DNA from: Chrysogorgia sp. JL179-B06 | Lineage: Eukaryota; Cnidaria; Anthozoa; Scleralcyonacea; Chrysogorgiidae | NCBI GenBank assembly: GCA_035772405.1 | Contig: JAYKKM010000263.1 | Location: forward strand, 1,131,001 to 1,195,000 | Direction: 5' to 3' | Length of the DNA: 64,000 bases | Part shown: piece by piece, positions 14,301 to 22,700 of the stretch | How positions within the stretch are numbered: position 1 is the first letter of the stretch | Layout of the letters: each line of letters opens with the position of its first letter | The notes under the pieces: model-generated | Database searches by the model: none | Told to the model about the DNA's origin: nothing | The model's input: the letters and a program-made list of their open reading frames with translations, nothing else | Program-made: the position numbers and the translations under genes

Positions 14301-17300
14301 TTACTAAGATCTTAACAGGATCTTAATACAGATCTCCATAAAATCTTATTAAGATCTTAACAGGATCTTACTAAGATCTTACTAAGACTTATTACTGTAT
14401 GATCTCACCAAGAGCTTCATACAATCTTACTAAGATCTTAACAGGATCTTACTAAAATCTTAATAAGACTTTATATATTACGATCTTACTAAGATCTTAA
14501 TAATTTTAGCAGAATCTCACTAAGATCTTAAGACTTTTCTAAGAAATTACTATAATCTCTTACTAAGATTTTATAATATATTTTGTGATCTTGCTAAGAT
14601 CTTAATAGAATCTTAATAAGATCCTAATAGTATCAAGCTTATCAAGATCTTATTATAATCGAGATCTTAGTAAGATCTTAACAAGTTTTAAAATCTATTC
14701 TAATAAGATCTAGTTTAATAAGATCTCACTAAGAATTTCTTGTTCTGAAGTTTCTTACAGATCTTGTAAGTTGTAATAACAAATATACAGGGGGACCAAA
14801 AAAAAGTGGCCCCCCATAAAAAGTAATAAACTCGTTACTTGTTGTCATTTGTGTTTAGAAAGTGTTAGAAATGTTTTGTTTTTTGTATTATTTGCGCAGT
14901 TTTGTGGCTTGTAAGTTCGATAATTGTTATTCTATGCAATAAACTGGTAGATAAATTGTATTTGGAGGGTTTTTGCTCTGAATTCAAGATGGCCATTTTT
15001 TAACCAAAACACACTAAATTATTAAATTATTATCATTGCAAGTGTTTAACTCTGCACAAATTGACAAGAAATAAAATGTAAAAATATGAAATAAATCTAG
15101 AAAGACTAATATGTAATCTTTGTAGCTTGTCTTATGTGATTTAACCTTTCTAGAGATTTGAACAAAAATTGTTAAAAACCAAAGTTATACCCGACTATGA
15201 GATTCTTCTATAGATTTAACTACTTAAGTGAAATGAGGAATTGTTTTACACAAGAAAACAATTTTATGGTATTGTATTAAAATATATCTGCTGGTGTCGG
15301 CTCTGTATATTTGCTTTTGGGGTGCACTATCTATTTCTGTAGCCATAACTCATATGCACTGAAAGAAGACTATATTATTCAGTATTTAAACTCTACCTCT
15401 ATATATGATGAAATTTTTACATGATATGGAATTTACTGATTATTTCAGCCATTTTACTTTACTCAACATTTTCCGCCTAATAAACCATTTGTTGTAAAAA
15501 GTACTCGAACTCTTTGGTGAAAATTTGATTTTAAACTGCCATATTGATTTTTTGTTAAAACCCTCCAAATTCAATTTATCTACCAGTCTATTGCTTATAG
15601 AATAACATTTTGAACTCACAAGTCCACAAATCTGCCCAAATAATACAAATAACAAAACATTTCTAAACACTTTCTTCAAAAAGTAACGAGTTTATTACTT
15701 TTTACGGGGGCCACTTTTTTTTCGTCACCCCCTGTATATACACTATAACCCAGGGTTCGAAATAACGTTCAGAAAATATGCCTAATTTTGTAGGCTGTTT
15801 TTTGTAGGTCAAAATGTTTGCTGGCTGTTCCCATTTCCACGGTACTGTGGTCTGCGGACCATGTTTCTCATGCGCACGCAACAATAACGGAGATGGCAGG
15901 ATCAGGAAAACTGGACAGCGATTCGGATTGTTACTTTTCGGCACTGAACTGCAGCTTGATCACTGCATTTGTGCAAAGAAAAATCACAGGACAAAGTTAT
16001 GATGATATATACAGAGAAATTTATCAAAACAAATGACCATATTACCATTCAGAAATGGAATAATTTTAATCTTGGTAAAAGCAATTTCATCGATAACTCA
16101 AAGTTAAGTTATATTTTGAAATTCGAAATCGCCAGTAATTAAGGTCCTAAAACTGCCGTCTATCACCTGTCGAACCCTACCGAACTTGCAATGCATAAAG
16201 CTCTTAATATATCCAGTCATCAGAAGAACGTGCTAGCAACTTGCTGCAGGCGGGAGAAATTAGATACCATCCATGGAGAGGCCTGAGAATGAAGCTTCCA
16301 GAAGCTTAAAGTGTCTATGAAGTGAAAATTTCGCTAGTATTTTTTTGCTTTAGCGGACAAAGTAGCACGGCAGGAGCGTTCACTGAAAATTACAAGTGAA
16401 TCTGCTGCATAGTCTTCGAGCTATAAACTCTCAAAGTTTGTCCATTGGCATAGTTTCACGTTACAAAATAGGGAAAGACTGGGGTTGAATATATGTGGTA
16501 TATGACGTACATGCATGCATGAGATGGATCATTAATGTTCACATCAATTGTTCTTATATGCATAGTCCACCTGCATACGTCACAAGACAATGAACCGCGC
16601 GTTTCAGATTTCACAAAAAACATTTAGCCATGCCAAACTTTGAGAGTTGATAACTCAAAGACTATATGAGGCAGATTCACTTGAAATTTTCAGTGTACGC
16701 TCTTGCTGTGCTACTTTGTCCGTTAAAGCAAAAACAATGCTAGCGAATTTTTCACTTCATAGACACTTTAATTGTTTCAGGCCTGTCGATTTGGGAAAAG
16801 AGACAGATGGTACAGTATCTAATTATGCTGACCCACCCTTACAAGAAAATCCAATAGGAATTCCTATTAGATTTTGGCCAAATCCTATAGGATCCTATAG
16901 GAATTCCTATAGGAAATTTATTCCCTTTAGATTTTAGCACAATGCCTATAGGAAATGCAATTCTCCTATAGGAATTCCTATAGGATCCTACAGGAATTTT
17001 TCACAAGGGCAGTGTTTCTTACAGGTGTCTCAGCGAAAGGTGCTCGATCGCACTTGTAAAACAGGCCTCGACACAACCAGCAAGCTCAGAAAACCAAGCA
17101 CACGTTTTGTCAAATATCTTACAAGAAATATCTACCAAATAGCGTTAAATATACTGTGGAATTTGAAGTGTACAACAAAACACTATAAAGCTAAAGAGTG
17201 TTCTCAATAAATTTTGCAAATTTTTTCCTCGATCGTTTGACATGACCCACATGACATATGGCATCTAATGTTGCCAGAGCATTGTGGATTCCTATTGGCA

Positions 17301-19145
17301 AGATCTGGGAATGAGATTGTTGACACGGCAGATTGTGGCTGAGTGTTAGCAGTGGCAGATCCAGGATTTTTAAATTTTGGGTCTCTAAAACAGCATTTCC
17401 TGCATTTCGAGGACACTTTTGAGCAAATTTTAAAGTTCTGAAATGAGCGTAAAGAACATGCTCGGCTTCAGAAAGGGGGGTTGAGGTTCCATGGCACCCT
17501 CGTAACTGCCCTGGATCTGCCACTGGTTAGTATACTGGAACTAAGGCTGTTGCCATGCACTAGCTCTCAGGACACAAATGGCATCGGATTTCCATGCAGG
17601 TGGCCGGTTAGCACTTTACAAATGTAAATGAAAATCAATGTAAATCATGGCTATATGACATCATCAGGTCATCAAAAAAGGTTAAACAAAGTAATTCCAG
17701 GACATATTTTTAAAGTGTAAAGCTCCTTTTGTTTCTTTCCAGAGAGGCTGGTTTCCAAGAGAAGCCAAATAAGAGATTAAGGTTAGAAAACTCATTAGGT
17801 GGGGGGTTAGAGTTAGGGTCTAAGTTGTTTTGCAGTTATAGTGATTATTTTAAGTGACAAAATTCCCCTTAATCTCTTGTTTAATGGTATGGGTTCACTA
17901 TATCCTGCAAGATGAAGTACTTACCCAATATAAACAAAATATCATGTTGCCTCGTTCTGTAAAAACTATGTCGTTCAATAACAATTAACAACGACGTCCA
18001 TTGCTAAATATATTATATTTTAAATATTTAAATCCGCTTGCTTCGTTCTTTATTACACACTTATAATTTAACTTCGGCACCACGGACCATGGTAGCAGTA
18101 ATTTATTACACACAATATTTCACTTCAAATGGCACCACGGACCACGGTAGCACTCATTTACTACACACAATATTTCACTTCGGCACCACGGACCACGGTA
18201 CAGGTAGTACTTATTTATTACACACAATATTTCACTTTGGCACCACGGACCACGGTAGTTGTAATTTATTACACACTTAATTCACTTTGGCACGGTAGCA
18301 GGGATTTAAAGCCTGTAAAAAGTGGCAGGGTATTCTAGAATTGCTCCGTTATATCTATATGACAATAATTATGTCATCAATTGTTGGTTTAGAATCGCCT
18401 GCCTAATATGGCTATCCTCATGTTTATAGCAAATCTTGTAAACCCACGTTTACTAATAAAATGATTAAAGGTGCTGTCCAGTCCGTTCTGCATATGTCCA
18501 CATTTCTGTTTACATCGTTTGTTTACATTGCATTATATAAACATTGAACATGAAGTATTGCGGATTATTTTCACACGCTTGAGCTTTTCCGCCTAAAAAG
18601 CGTGTTATAAGATTAAGCTGTTCTGTTCCTAAATGTGGATAATATATCAAACTACCACTCGTCCCTTCGCCACCTTAGACGAATACTCGCTTTCCAACTG
18701 TCGCAAATCTATTCCGTTAAAGTTTGTTGACATATGGGGTCCCCAATGTTTGAAATATCACACATGCGCAGAACGGACTGGACTGCACCTTTAATAACTG
18801 TATTTGTACTGTCGTACACTAAATACACTGATTCATCCCATGGTCAATATTCAAATACATGTATTGGGGTGAAGTTTCATATAAATCCCGAAATGACGTC
18901 ACATAGCTACTATTATTTCTAAAATAAAGCATTATCGTAAGTGTTAGGGTTAGGATTAGGTGTAGGGTTAGGGTTAGGGTTATGTTGGGGTTAGGAATAT
19001 TTTTTTAAATTCGGGATATTTATATGAAACGTCAGCCAAATATTGACGTGTTTGTAATACCTCGAAGTCTTGCCTCATATCGTCTCAGTTGCTCCTCCTG
19101 CTTTTCAACAACCACCAAAAGCTCTTTCTTGGACTGTCTATCCAT
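2101..19145 (-). CDS. GCC1: GRIP and coiled-coil domain-containing protein 1 (GCC1), 5' seven exons, partial
   Basis: This encodes a golgin, a coiled-coil tether of the trans-Golgi network; in the family the C-terminal GRIP domain binds ARL1 and anchors it to the membrane. Seven minus-strand exons, 19061-19145, 10829-11103, 7838-7966, 6806-6895, 5881-6097, 2782-2982 and 2101-2361, have GT/AG borders and join without a phase clash into about 419 codons. The start ATG is at 19145-19143. The N-terminus (SKKELL...QLRRYEARLRDVVLAYK, then LEKSLKVL) matches the vertebrate GCC1 N-terminal pattern. Further matches are ADKKK, LREMQ...KERTS, AEEQRVADLEAKLSELSD and IQKLKERLHALN, in the family's order. 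The last exon ends at a strong donor (CAG then GTTAGT), so the gene continues left of the window and the GRIP domain is not seen. The introns are packed with repeats. The identification rests on recalled family sequence, not a search. Confidence 0.9.
2782..2982 (-). CDS. GCC1: GCC1 exon 6
   Basis: 201 bp with acceptor ATTTTTAG| and donor CTCG|GTAAGC. It encodes a coiled coil ending AEEQRVADL; the last G joins AG of the next exon to give Glu. Confidence 0.88.
3018..3996. mobile_element. Foldback element of about 980 bp, disrupted by a nested insertion
   Basis: The outer arms (from GTATAAAAACAATACAT at the left to its complement at the right) pair for about 150 bp. An inner pair of arms (AACCAAAACTAGTTCTAATG and complement, about 3215-3460) forms a second hairpin. 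The right arm is split by the element at 3532-3862. No reading frame of note. Confidence 0.75.
3532..3862. mobile_element. 331-bp MITE, TAGCCTGT ends, 8-bp target duplication
   Basis: The arms start TAGCCTGTGTACAGCCTGAA and pair for about 100 bp. The 8-bp direct repeat ACTAGCTG lies at 3524-3531 and 3863-3870. An 8-bp duplication fits the hAT superfamily, though the TIR is not the usual CAG type. A second, left-truncated copy lies at 38194-38498. Confidence 0.85.
4325..4880. mobile_element. TTAA-flanked palindromic MITE (piggyBac-like)
   Basis: The ends are AGTGACACTACGA and TCGTAGTGGCACT, flanked on both sides by TTAA (4321-4324, 4881-4884). It is non-coding apart from a chance 62-codon frame. 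TTAA duplications with AGTG ends recur throughout the window. Confidence 0.75.
4960..5045. mobile_element. Short hairpin MITE, AACAATTATTGG family
   Basis: AATAAACAATTATTGCATGAG pairs with AATCCAATAATTGTTTTAT about 30 bp away. The same ends occur at 20692-20850, 53763-53860 and 59640-59795. Confidence 0.6.
5046..5880. other. GCC1 intron with a homopolymer-C tract
   Basis: No exon is seen. From 5527 a CAGGGCCGTACATAGCGGGG sequence, typical of hAT MITE left ends in invertebrates, precedes a C tract at 5563-5582. A matching right end was not found. The remainder is unique-looking AT-rich sequence. Confidence 0.45.
5881..6097 (-). CDS. GCC1: GCC1 exon 5
   Basis: Acceptor TTTTATAG| and donor AAAG|GTTTGT. 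It encodes LEQQARDAEQNDYAMMLREM and a basic coiled coil. Its last base completes a GTG codon with exon 6. Confidence 0.87.
6160..6420. mobile_element. Composite SINE-like repeat with reversed tRNA-like segment
   Basis: On the minus strand 6165-6200 matches the tRNA-like module seen at 10715-10785 (CTCGGTGACTCAATGGTTAG). It is followed on the plus strand by GAGCTTGACGATCGTCCATG and CCCACATTCACTACAGCAGT, a module repeated near 10560, 59000, 59170, 63480 and 63630. Confidence 0.55.
6806..6895 (-). CDS. GCC1: GCC1 exon 4
   Basis: 30 codons in phase 0, with acceptor TATTACAG| and donor GAT|GTAAGT. The translation QQLQTKEEAFVEERMEF continues as a coiled coil. Confidence 0.85.
6896..7189. other. 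GCC1 intron, nothing recognised
   Basis: An (AT)n tract at about 6938-6955 is followed by GC-richer sequence. Neither strand has a frame with recognisable family signatures. Confidence 0.5.
7190..7576 (-). mobile_element. Penelope-like element, GIY-YIG 3' coding remnant and tail
   Basis: On the minus strand, residues FREHLSSVRRNFSDYPVTEH, HFNSVGHSMDDMSITIL and a tail with YMGLTSIFNS resemble the C-terminal half of a Penelope-type GIY-YIG endonuclease (R..HL, HF...GHS, then a G/N-rich end). After the stop comes a tail containing GAAGAAGGACATATCGTCCGAAAC, the same stem layout as other Penelope remnants in the window. The 5' part (reverse transcriptase) is missing, so this is a dead 5'-truncated copy. 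Confidence 0.65.
7590..7765 (-). mobile_element. Fragment of the GGGGAACTGTACCC foldback family
   Basis: It shares GTAAAACTATTAACATTTCT and CCTTTTATTTAAAAGTAATT with the arms of the foldback element at 45702-52442. Only one arm is present. Confidence 0.6.
7838..7966 (-). CDS. GCC1: GCC1 exon 3
   Basis: 43 codons in phase 0, with acceptor ATCTCCCAG| and donor TTA|GTAAGT. It encodes a heptad-rich coiled coil ending FQADKKKYL, matching the ADKKK landmark of GCC1. Confidence 0.87.
8040..9440. repeat. Purine satellite (GGAAGATGAGGAAGAA)n, block 1
   Basis: About 1.4 kb is almost pure A/G on the plus strand, built from GGAAGA, AGATGAGG and GAAGAA words of 16-21 bp in irregular order. Long frames appear on both strands only because stop codons are scarce in such DNA. 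It lies in GCC1 intron 2, so the GCC1 transcript is pyrimidine-rich here. Confidence 0.95.
9440..9722 (-). mobile_element. LINE 3' end (non-LTR reverse transcriptase C-terminus)
   Basis: On the minus strand the frame ending at the stop 9541-9539 reads KPRTDYLKRSISYNGAFLWN, then NSLPTELRTTTSLSSFKRGI. This is the characteristic NSLP...LR...S...FK tail of Jockey/CR1/L2-type LINE proteins. A 3' UTR with AATAAA follows, ending in a short (ATAGAC)n tail. It separates the two purine satellite blocks and may have been inserted into one older array. Confidence 0.75.
9723..10370. repeat. Purine satellite, block 2
   Basis: It has the same GGAAGA/GATGAGG word set as block 1, with more GAGTGGAAGAAGG variants. 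The two blocks are separated only by the LINE end at 9440-9722. Confidence 0.95.
10380..10700. mobile_element. Composite SINE-like repeat (paired modules)
   Basis: GACGATACATGGATGATCGT on one side and GAGCTTGACGATCGTCCATG at about 10560 form an inverted pair. A module ending GTGATTGCCGCATAGGCAC follows, also present in the 59.2 kb and 63.7 kb copies. Confidence 0.55.
10715..10785 (+). tRNA. tRNA-like sequence, probably SINE-derived, not a functional tRNA
   Basis: The 7-bp acceptor stem GTCTCGG/CCGAGAC and D arm GCTC...GAGC are intact, with A box TAGCTCAATGGTTAG and a B box degraded to GTTCGTTTCC. The anticodon stem does not pair, and the T stem has one mismatch. Partial copies recur at 6165, 59290 and 63760, so I read it as a tRNA-derived repeat. 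Confidence 0.4.
10829..11103 (-). CDS. GCC1: GCC1 exon 2
   Basis: The acceptor is TTTTACAG| and the donor AAAG|GTAAAC. It encodes the conserved DVVLAYKGLQKEKVALEKSL block, followed by a low-complexity Ser/Asp-rich linker as in vertebrate GCC1. It ends in phase 0. Confidence 0.9.
11140..11660. repeat. CACATGTGAAACATT minisatellite and poly-G tract
   Basis: From 11405 to 11600 CACATGTGAA and its complement recur. The last part is a 30-bp unit (TTTCAAAATCACATGTGAAA type) in about four copies. A pure G run of about 25 bases follows at 11632-11654. The first 260 bp hold an inverted CACTCGT-type repeat of no known class. Confidence 0.8.
11661..12064. other. GCC1 intron, nothing recognised
   Basis: AT-rich intron sequence without an exon, a repeat unit or an inverted repeat that I could support. 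Confidence 0.5.
12065..13110. mobile_element. Foldback element of about 1 kb with two inner hairpins
   Basis: The outer arms (TAATCCAGTTTATTTTCAAA... and TTGAAGAGAAACTGGATTAC, each with the AAACTTGGCA motif) pair over about 50 bp. Inside are a CGGTCCGGAA hairpin at about 12138-12218 and a longer hairpin at 12643-12802 with GGTCTGTACTAGTGAAATAT arms and a CTCGCTGCGCTCGCTC loop. Confidence 0.6.
13111..13677. other. GCC1 intron, nothing recognised
   Basis: No exon signature or repeat structure is seen. Two short runs near 13335-13365 repeat AAAGCCCATCT. Confidence 0.5.
13678..14760. repeat. AAGATCTTA satellite
   Basis: About 1.1 kb of degenerate tandem repeats is built on the palindromic core TAAGATCTTA, with ACTAAGATCTTAACAGGATC the commonest phrase. 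A longer period of about 130-140 bp is visible from the recurring phrase TATATTATGATCT followed by ACTTCATACAATCTTACTAA. It is non-coding. Confidence 0.9.
14788..15734. mobile_element. 947-bp foldback, Tc1/mariner-like ends
   Basis: The ends are CAGGGGGACCAAAAAAAAGT and its near-complement, flanked by TA (14786-14787 and 15735-15736). The arms of about 170 bp contain AGTAATAAACTCGTTACTT and CTACCAG. No transposase frame is present, so it is non-autonomous. Confidence 0.75.
15735..16305. other. GCC1 intron with an unassigned 48-codon frame
   Basis: A plus-strand ATG at 15893 (context GAGATGG) opens MAGSGKLDSDSDCYFSALNC and stops at 16036. I do not recognise it. It is antisense to GCC1 and has no clear donor. 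The rest of the stretch is unremarkable. Confidence 0.3.
16310..16767. mobile_element. TTAA-flanked palindromic MITE
   Basis: AGTGTCTATGAAGTGAAAAT and its near-complement form arms of about 170 bp. TTAA flanks at 16306-16309 and 16768-16771. Confidence 0.85.
16843..17012. mobile_element. MITE with CCTATAGGAATTCCTATAGG core
   Basis: The ends CCCTTACAAGAAAATCC and GGAATTTTTCACAAGGG bracket repeated TATAGGAATTCC palindromes. Confidence 0.6.
17350..17525. mobile_element. 176-bp MITE with CAGTGGCAGATCCAGG ends
   Basis: TIR CAGTGGCAGATCCAGG at the left and its exact complement at the right. Direct repeats GTTAG at 17345-17349 and 17526-17530 suggest a 5-bp target duplication. The CAGTGG start is hAT-like, but hAT makes 8-bp duplications, so the superfamily is unsettled. 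Confidence 0.75.
17531..18044. other. GCC1 intron with a dispersed GGTTAG-rich repeat
   Basis: 17775-17825 (GGTTAGAAAACTCATTAGGT then GGGGGTTAGAGTTAGGG) is related to 47130-47180. Otherwise nothing is recognised. Confidence 0.5.
18048..18302. repeat. Minisatellite of about 58 bp, four to five units
   Basis: Each unit carries TTATTACACACAATATTTCA followed by GGCACCACGGACCACGGTAG. The units vary slightly in length. Confidence 0.9.
18469..18790. mobile_element. TTAA-flanked palindromic MITE
   Basis: The end AGGTGCTGTCCAGTCCGTTC pairs with its complement, with TTAA at 18465-18468 and 18791-18794. It sits in GCC1 intron 1, close to the promoter. Confidence 0.85.
18930..19005 (+). repeat. Telomere-like (TTAGGG) interstitial repeat
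   Basis: About six TTAGGG-type hexamers with variants. Similar short tracts occur near 47145, 57510 and 61060. Confidence 0.7.
19061..19145 (-). CDS. GCC1: GCC1 exon 1 (coding part)
   Basis: ATG at 19145-19143 opens 28 codons (MDRQSKKELL...) plus one base. The donor is G|GTATTA at 19060. The last base completes a GAT codon with the next exon (ARLR-D-VVLAYK), which supports the junction. Confidence 0.9.
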
Positions 19146-19698
19146 TTTATCCAATCTTTTAATGAAAATAAATACTCTATTATCTTACAAGTCATCTAGA
19201 AAGTTTACAACTCGTAAGTATTCGGGATGTTTGGGGTTGTTTGGGGTTGTTTGGGGTAGCTATGTAAAACCGGAGCTTTAAATACCGGTAGAAGCGCAAC
19301 GATTTATGATATTTATCGACCGAAAAGATTCTTATCCATTTAACTTATTATCCTTAGTGCTTGTTGTTGACCCAAAGTTTTTTACCAGAGTATTCTTAGG
19401 ACAACGTTTCCCTTTAATACGGTTTTAATAATCACATTTATGACTAATATCATATTTACCTCACGGGGGATCAGCGAGGGTTCACCGGGGGATCAGCGAG
19501 GGTTCACCGGGGGATCAGCGAGGGATTTTGTCAATTGGTGATGGGATATCCCTTGTAATCCTCATCAATACCATATCGATCCTCTTTTTCGAAGTTCTTG
19601 TTATGTTCTGTATGATCTGACTTCTGTTTATAGATTATATCAGATTGTCCCTTCACCGTCGTTTCAGAACTCTTGGTTTTTACCAATACGAGTCAACA
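19146..19698. promoter_or_regulatory. Putative bidirectional promoter, GCC1 / MTPN
   Basis: The 553 bp between the two start codons must hold both 5' UTRs and promoters unless unseen 5' non-coding exons exist. It has a G-rich (GTTTGGGGTT)3 run at about 19222-19258. It also has three copies of a 22-bp unit (GGGGATCAGCGAGGGTTCAC type) at 19457-19524. No TATA box is convincing. Shared regulation is inferred from the geometry only. Confidence 0.5.
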
Positions 19699-19770
19699 AT
19701 GCAAGAACAGTTGCTATGGGGTGTGAAAAATGGCGACTTGGAAAAAGTCAGGGAACTTGTCGAAAAAAAG
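19699..19770 (+). CDS. MTPN: MTPN exon 1 (coding part)
   Basis: ATG at 19699, 24 codons, donor AAAAAAG|GTGGGT. The sequence [11 protein letters not shown] is the hallmark of the myotrophin N-terminus. Confidence 0.92.
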
Positions 19771-22700
19771 GTGGGTTGCCGACTTGGCGATCTGTTGCAT
19801 CTTGATCTGTTGACAAACCCAATATTTTGTTATTCGAATTCTGTATTTTGGTTCTTTAATTAGGGCTGTAACGTTAACGCTGAGCTGATGAATGGTAGGA
19901 ATCCTATCCATTTTGCAGCGGATTATGGCCAACATGAGGTCATAGATTATCTCATTTCTAAAGGAGCTGATTTGAACGTGAGTGTCGATTGTCAATATCG
20001 ACTTAATTATTATTATTATTGTTATTATTATTATTATTATTCAGTTTTAACGCCCATTTCCATATGTTTGCATAGGTTAGCTAGTCGTCTTACACGATAT
20101 CAACTTTCCATGCAGCATGATCTGATGCCAGTTCTTTTAATACGTATAAAACGGTAAACCCTTCTTCCCCAAAAGTCAAAACCGTTCTCACAACCTGCCA
20201 TCATATTACGTTGATATTTCTGTATTTGTTGAGTTGTGTTTATTTTTGTTAAGGGGTTACTAACTTAACCTTCCCATCCTTAATACTATAAATTAGATCC
20301 CAAAATGACCATTCTACTTATTAGCTTTTGTTTTGTTTTCGTTTTGTGTAATACTGAAAAATTAAATTGTTGTTCTTGGCAGACAATTTATAAATTGTTC
20401 ATGTATTTTGCATTAAAATTGTACATTAGGTGATAAGCTAGGGCTAAAATGTACCAACATTATGGTTAGTGTCTTAATAGTACACATCATGTCTACTGAT
20501 AATTGGGAAATCACACAATAAAAGCTAATTATTATACAATAGCCAATCATATAATCGAGATTGTATGATAAAACCTACAGACAATTCTTGATGTCTTGAA
20601 CCTACAAAATATCAAATATTGTCTGTAGGTGATGTAATTGTCTTTACTTGGCTTACAGTACTTCCTAAACTCCCTAAAGGCTTCTACATTTACTGTATAA
20701 TAAAACAATTATTGCATATGGCTTACACATGACATCAAGAATTATCCAGACCTCTGTCAATGTTATCAGGCTTCAGCAGATAACATTGACCTCAGTCTGG
20801 ATAACTTAGTGATATTGTGCTCAGCCTCATCCAATAATTGTTTATAATTGTCACTACAATTGCATGATCCAATACCAGATGGTTTTCTTTCATTTCTGAC
20901 CGTGCATGTATTTGAATTAATTTATGCTATAATATTGAATCCCAGCAAAATACACGTAATAGAGGCAATAACATAATTATAAAAACATTTAATGAAAAAT
21001 TGTACATTCTGTTGCTTCTTGCAACATGATCAGAAAATAAACAGTATATTGCTATCATAATGCAATCACACAAACAAGATAAGAATTCCACTGTGTTTCA
21101 ACACCATAGAAACAAACCATTTATATATTATTTGAGTATGACGGACACAACACACAACCTGGAGAAGTGGGGGACAAAATGATGATGTCATCGCAGACAT
21201 TGCTACAACTCGGCGAAATGGCTTGGGAAACCAGGCAGCATAGCTTGGTTTCCAGCAGAAGGAAGACAATAAACTTATCAACCTCAGAGTAACATGAAAA
21301 TCTATCAATATATGAAAATTTATATTTATAAGCATTAAAGTGTATATGACACACGAAAATTAAGTTTATTTTATTTGAAAGAACTCTTCAAATAACGAAG
21401 AATATCAATTTACAGCTTTTCCATATTTCATTTAGTTCTTGAGATATTTAGACTTATGTGATATTCAAATGAGATGAAATATGACCTACGACCGTCACAT
21501 TGTTTGCACGACCAGTGTTCAGCAAAGTACTGATATTTTGTACTTAAGTAAAAGTAAAATGTAACTCCTCAGTTTATACTTAAGTAAAAGTAACAGAAAA
21601 GTACTAACCAACATGCCAAATGACAATTAATAATCTGGTAAGTACTGTACTTTAATCTGGGCGCTGTTAGGCGGCGCCAACTCAACAGTTGCCAATCACG
21701 TGCACATGCAAAACCAACATCACGCGATTTCTTCACTCCAGATTTCCAGCGGATGGATAGAGTGGACCGAGTATTTCGCGACTCCGCGTTCCAAATTTCT
21801 TTTTTTACTTTGCTGATAAAACAAAAAGTAACGAAGTAAAAAGTAATTATATAACAAAAAATTTACTTTGTTAAAAGTAAAAAGTATTTGTTGAAAAATA
21901 TACTTTGTTACACTGTGCACGACATTTTAACATTTTGGAAAATGGTGTATATCTTTAAGATTATTGAATGAAATCACTTAAAACTTTGCATGTCGATACA
22001 GACCACTAAACGAAATAATATCGTTTAAGTTTTAATGTTACAATAGTAATAATATAGTTCCCAGACCTCTACGTCTCTTTGACGAAAATCTTCGTTTTCT
22101 GACATAGTAGGCTTTGCACCAACGTCAAACTTCCGTTTCAAATTAGTCAAGTTAGTACAAATCTACTCAACCAGTACCAATTCGAAAATGTTTCCCAGCG
22201 TAGAACGATTTTCTCCAGTTTAGTGGTCTGTATGCACATTCAAAGTTTCGTTAAATAATCTTAAAAATATATACGATTTTCCAAAATGTTAAAATGTTGT
22301 GCAAACAATGTGACGTCATAGGTCATCTCATTTGAATATCACATAATAGAACTAAATGAAATATGGAAAAGCTGTAAATTGTTAACTACCCACACGGTGT
22401 TCAACAATCGTAAATACCAAATACGTTACCCCTTCCTTGTATGAATAGTTAACCAATGCTCACGTTATGTTAATGACACACGCTAACGTCACATATTGAA
22501 TTATCTAAGGTACTTTGGCGTATTGCAGATCGGAGGGGATGGAGTCAGTAGCTACCCCGCAACCTCGTCCCCAGGGTATCTCGCCTCCAGGGGTGGACGA
22601 GGTTAGCTATCCTGTCGATAGCGCCGAGCCACGATGCTAATTCTACCGACAGGGCACACAACCCCCCAACCAACGGAACCTCCTCCATCCCGCGATCTGC

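Noticed and set aside
19024..19281. Plus-strand 85-codon frame over GCC1 exon 1
   Set aside because: It is the complement of the GCC1 first exon, which has matching phase and family similarity on the minus strand.
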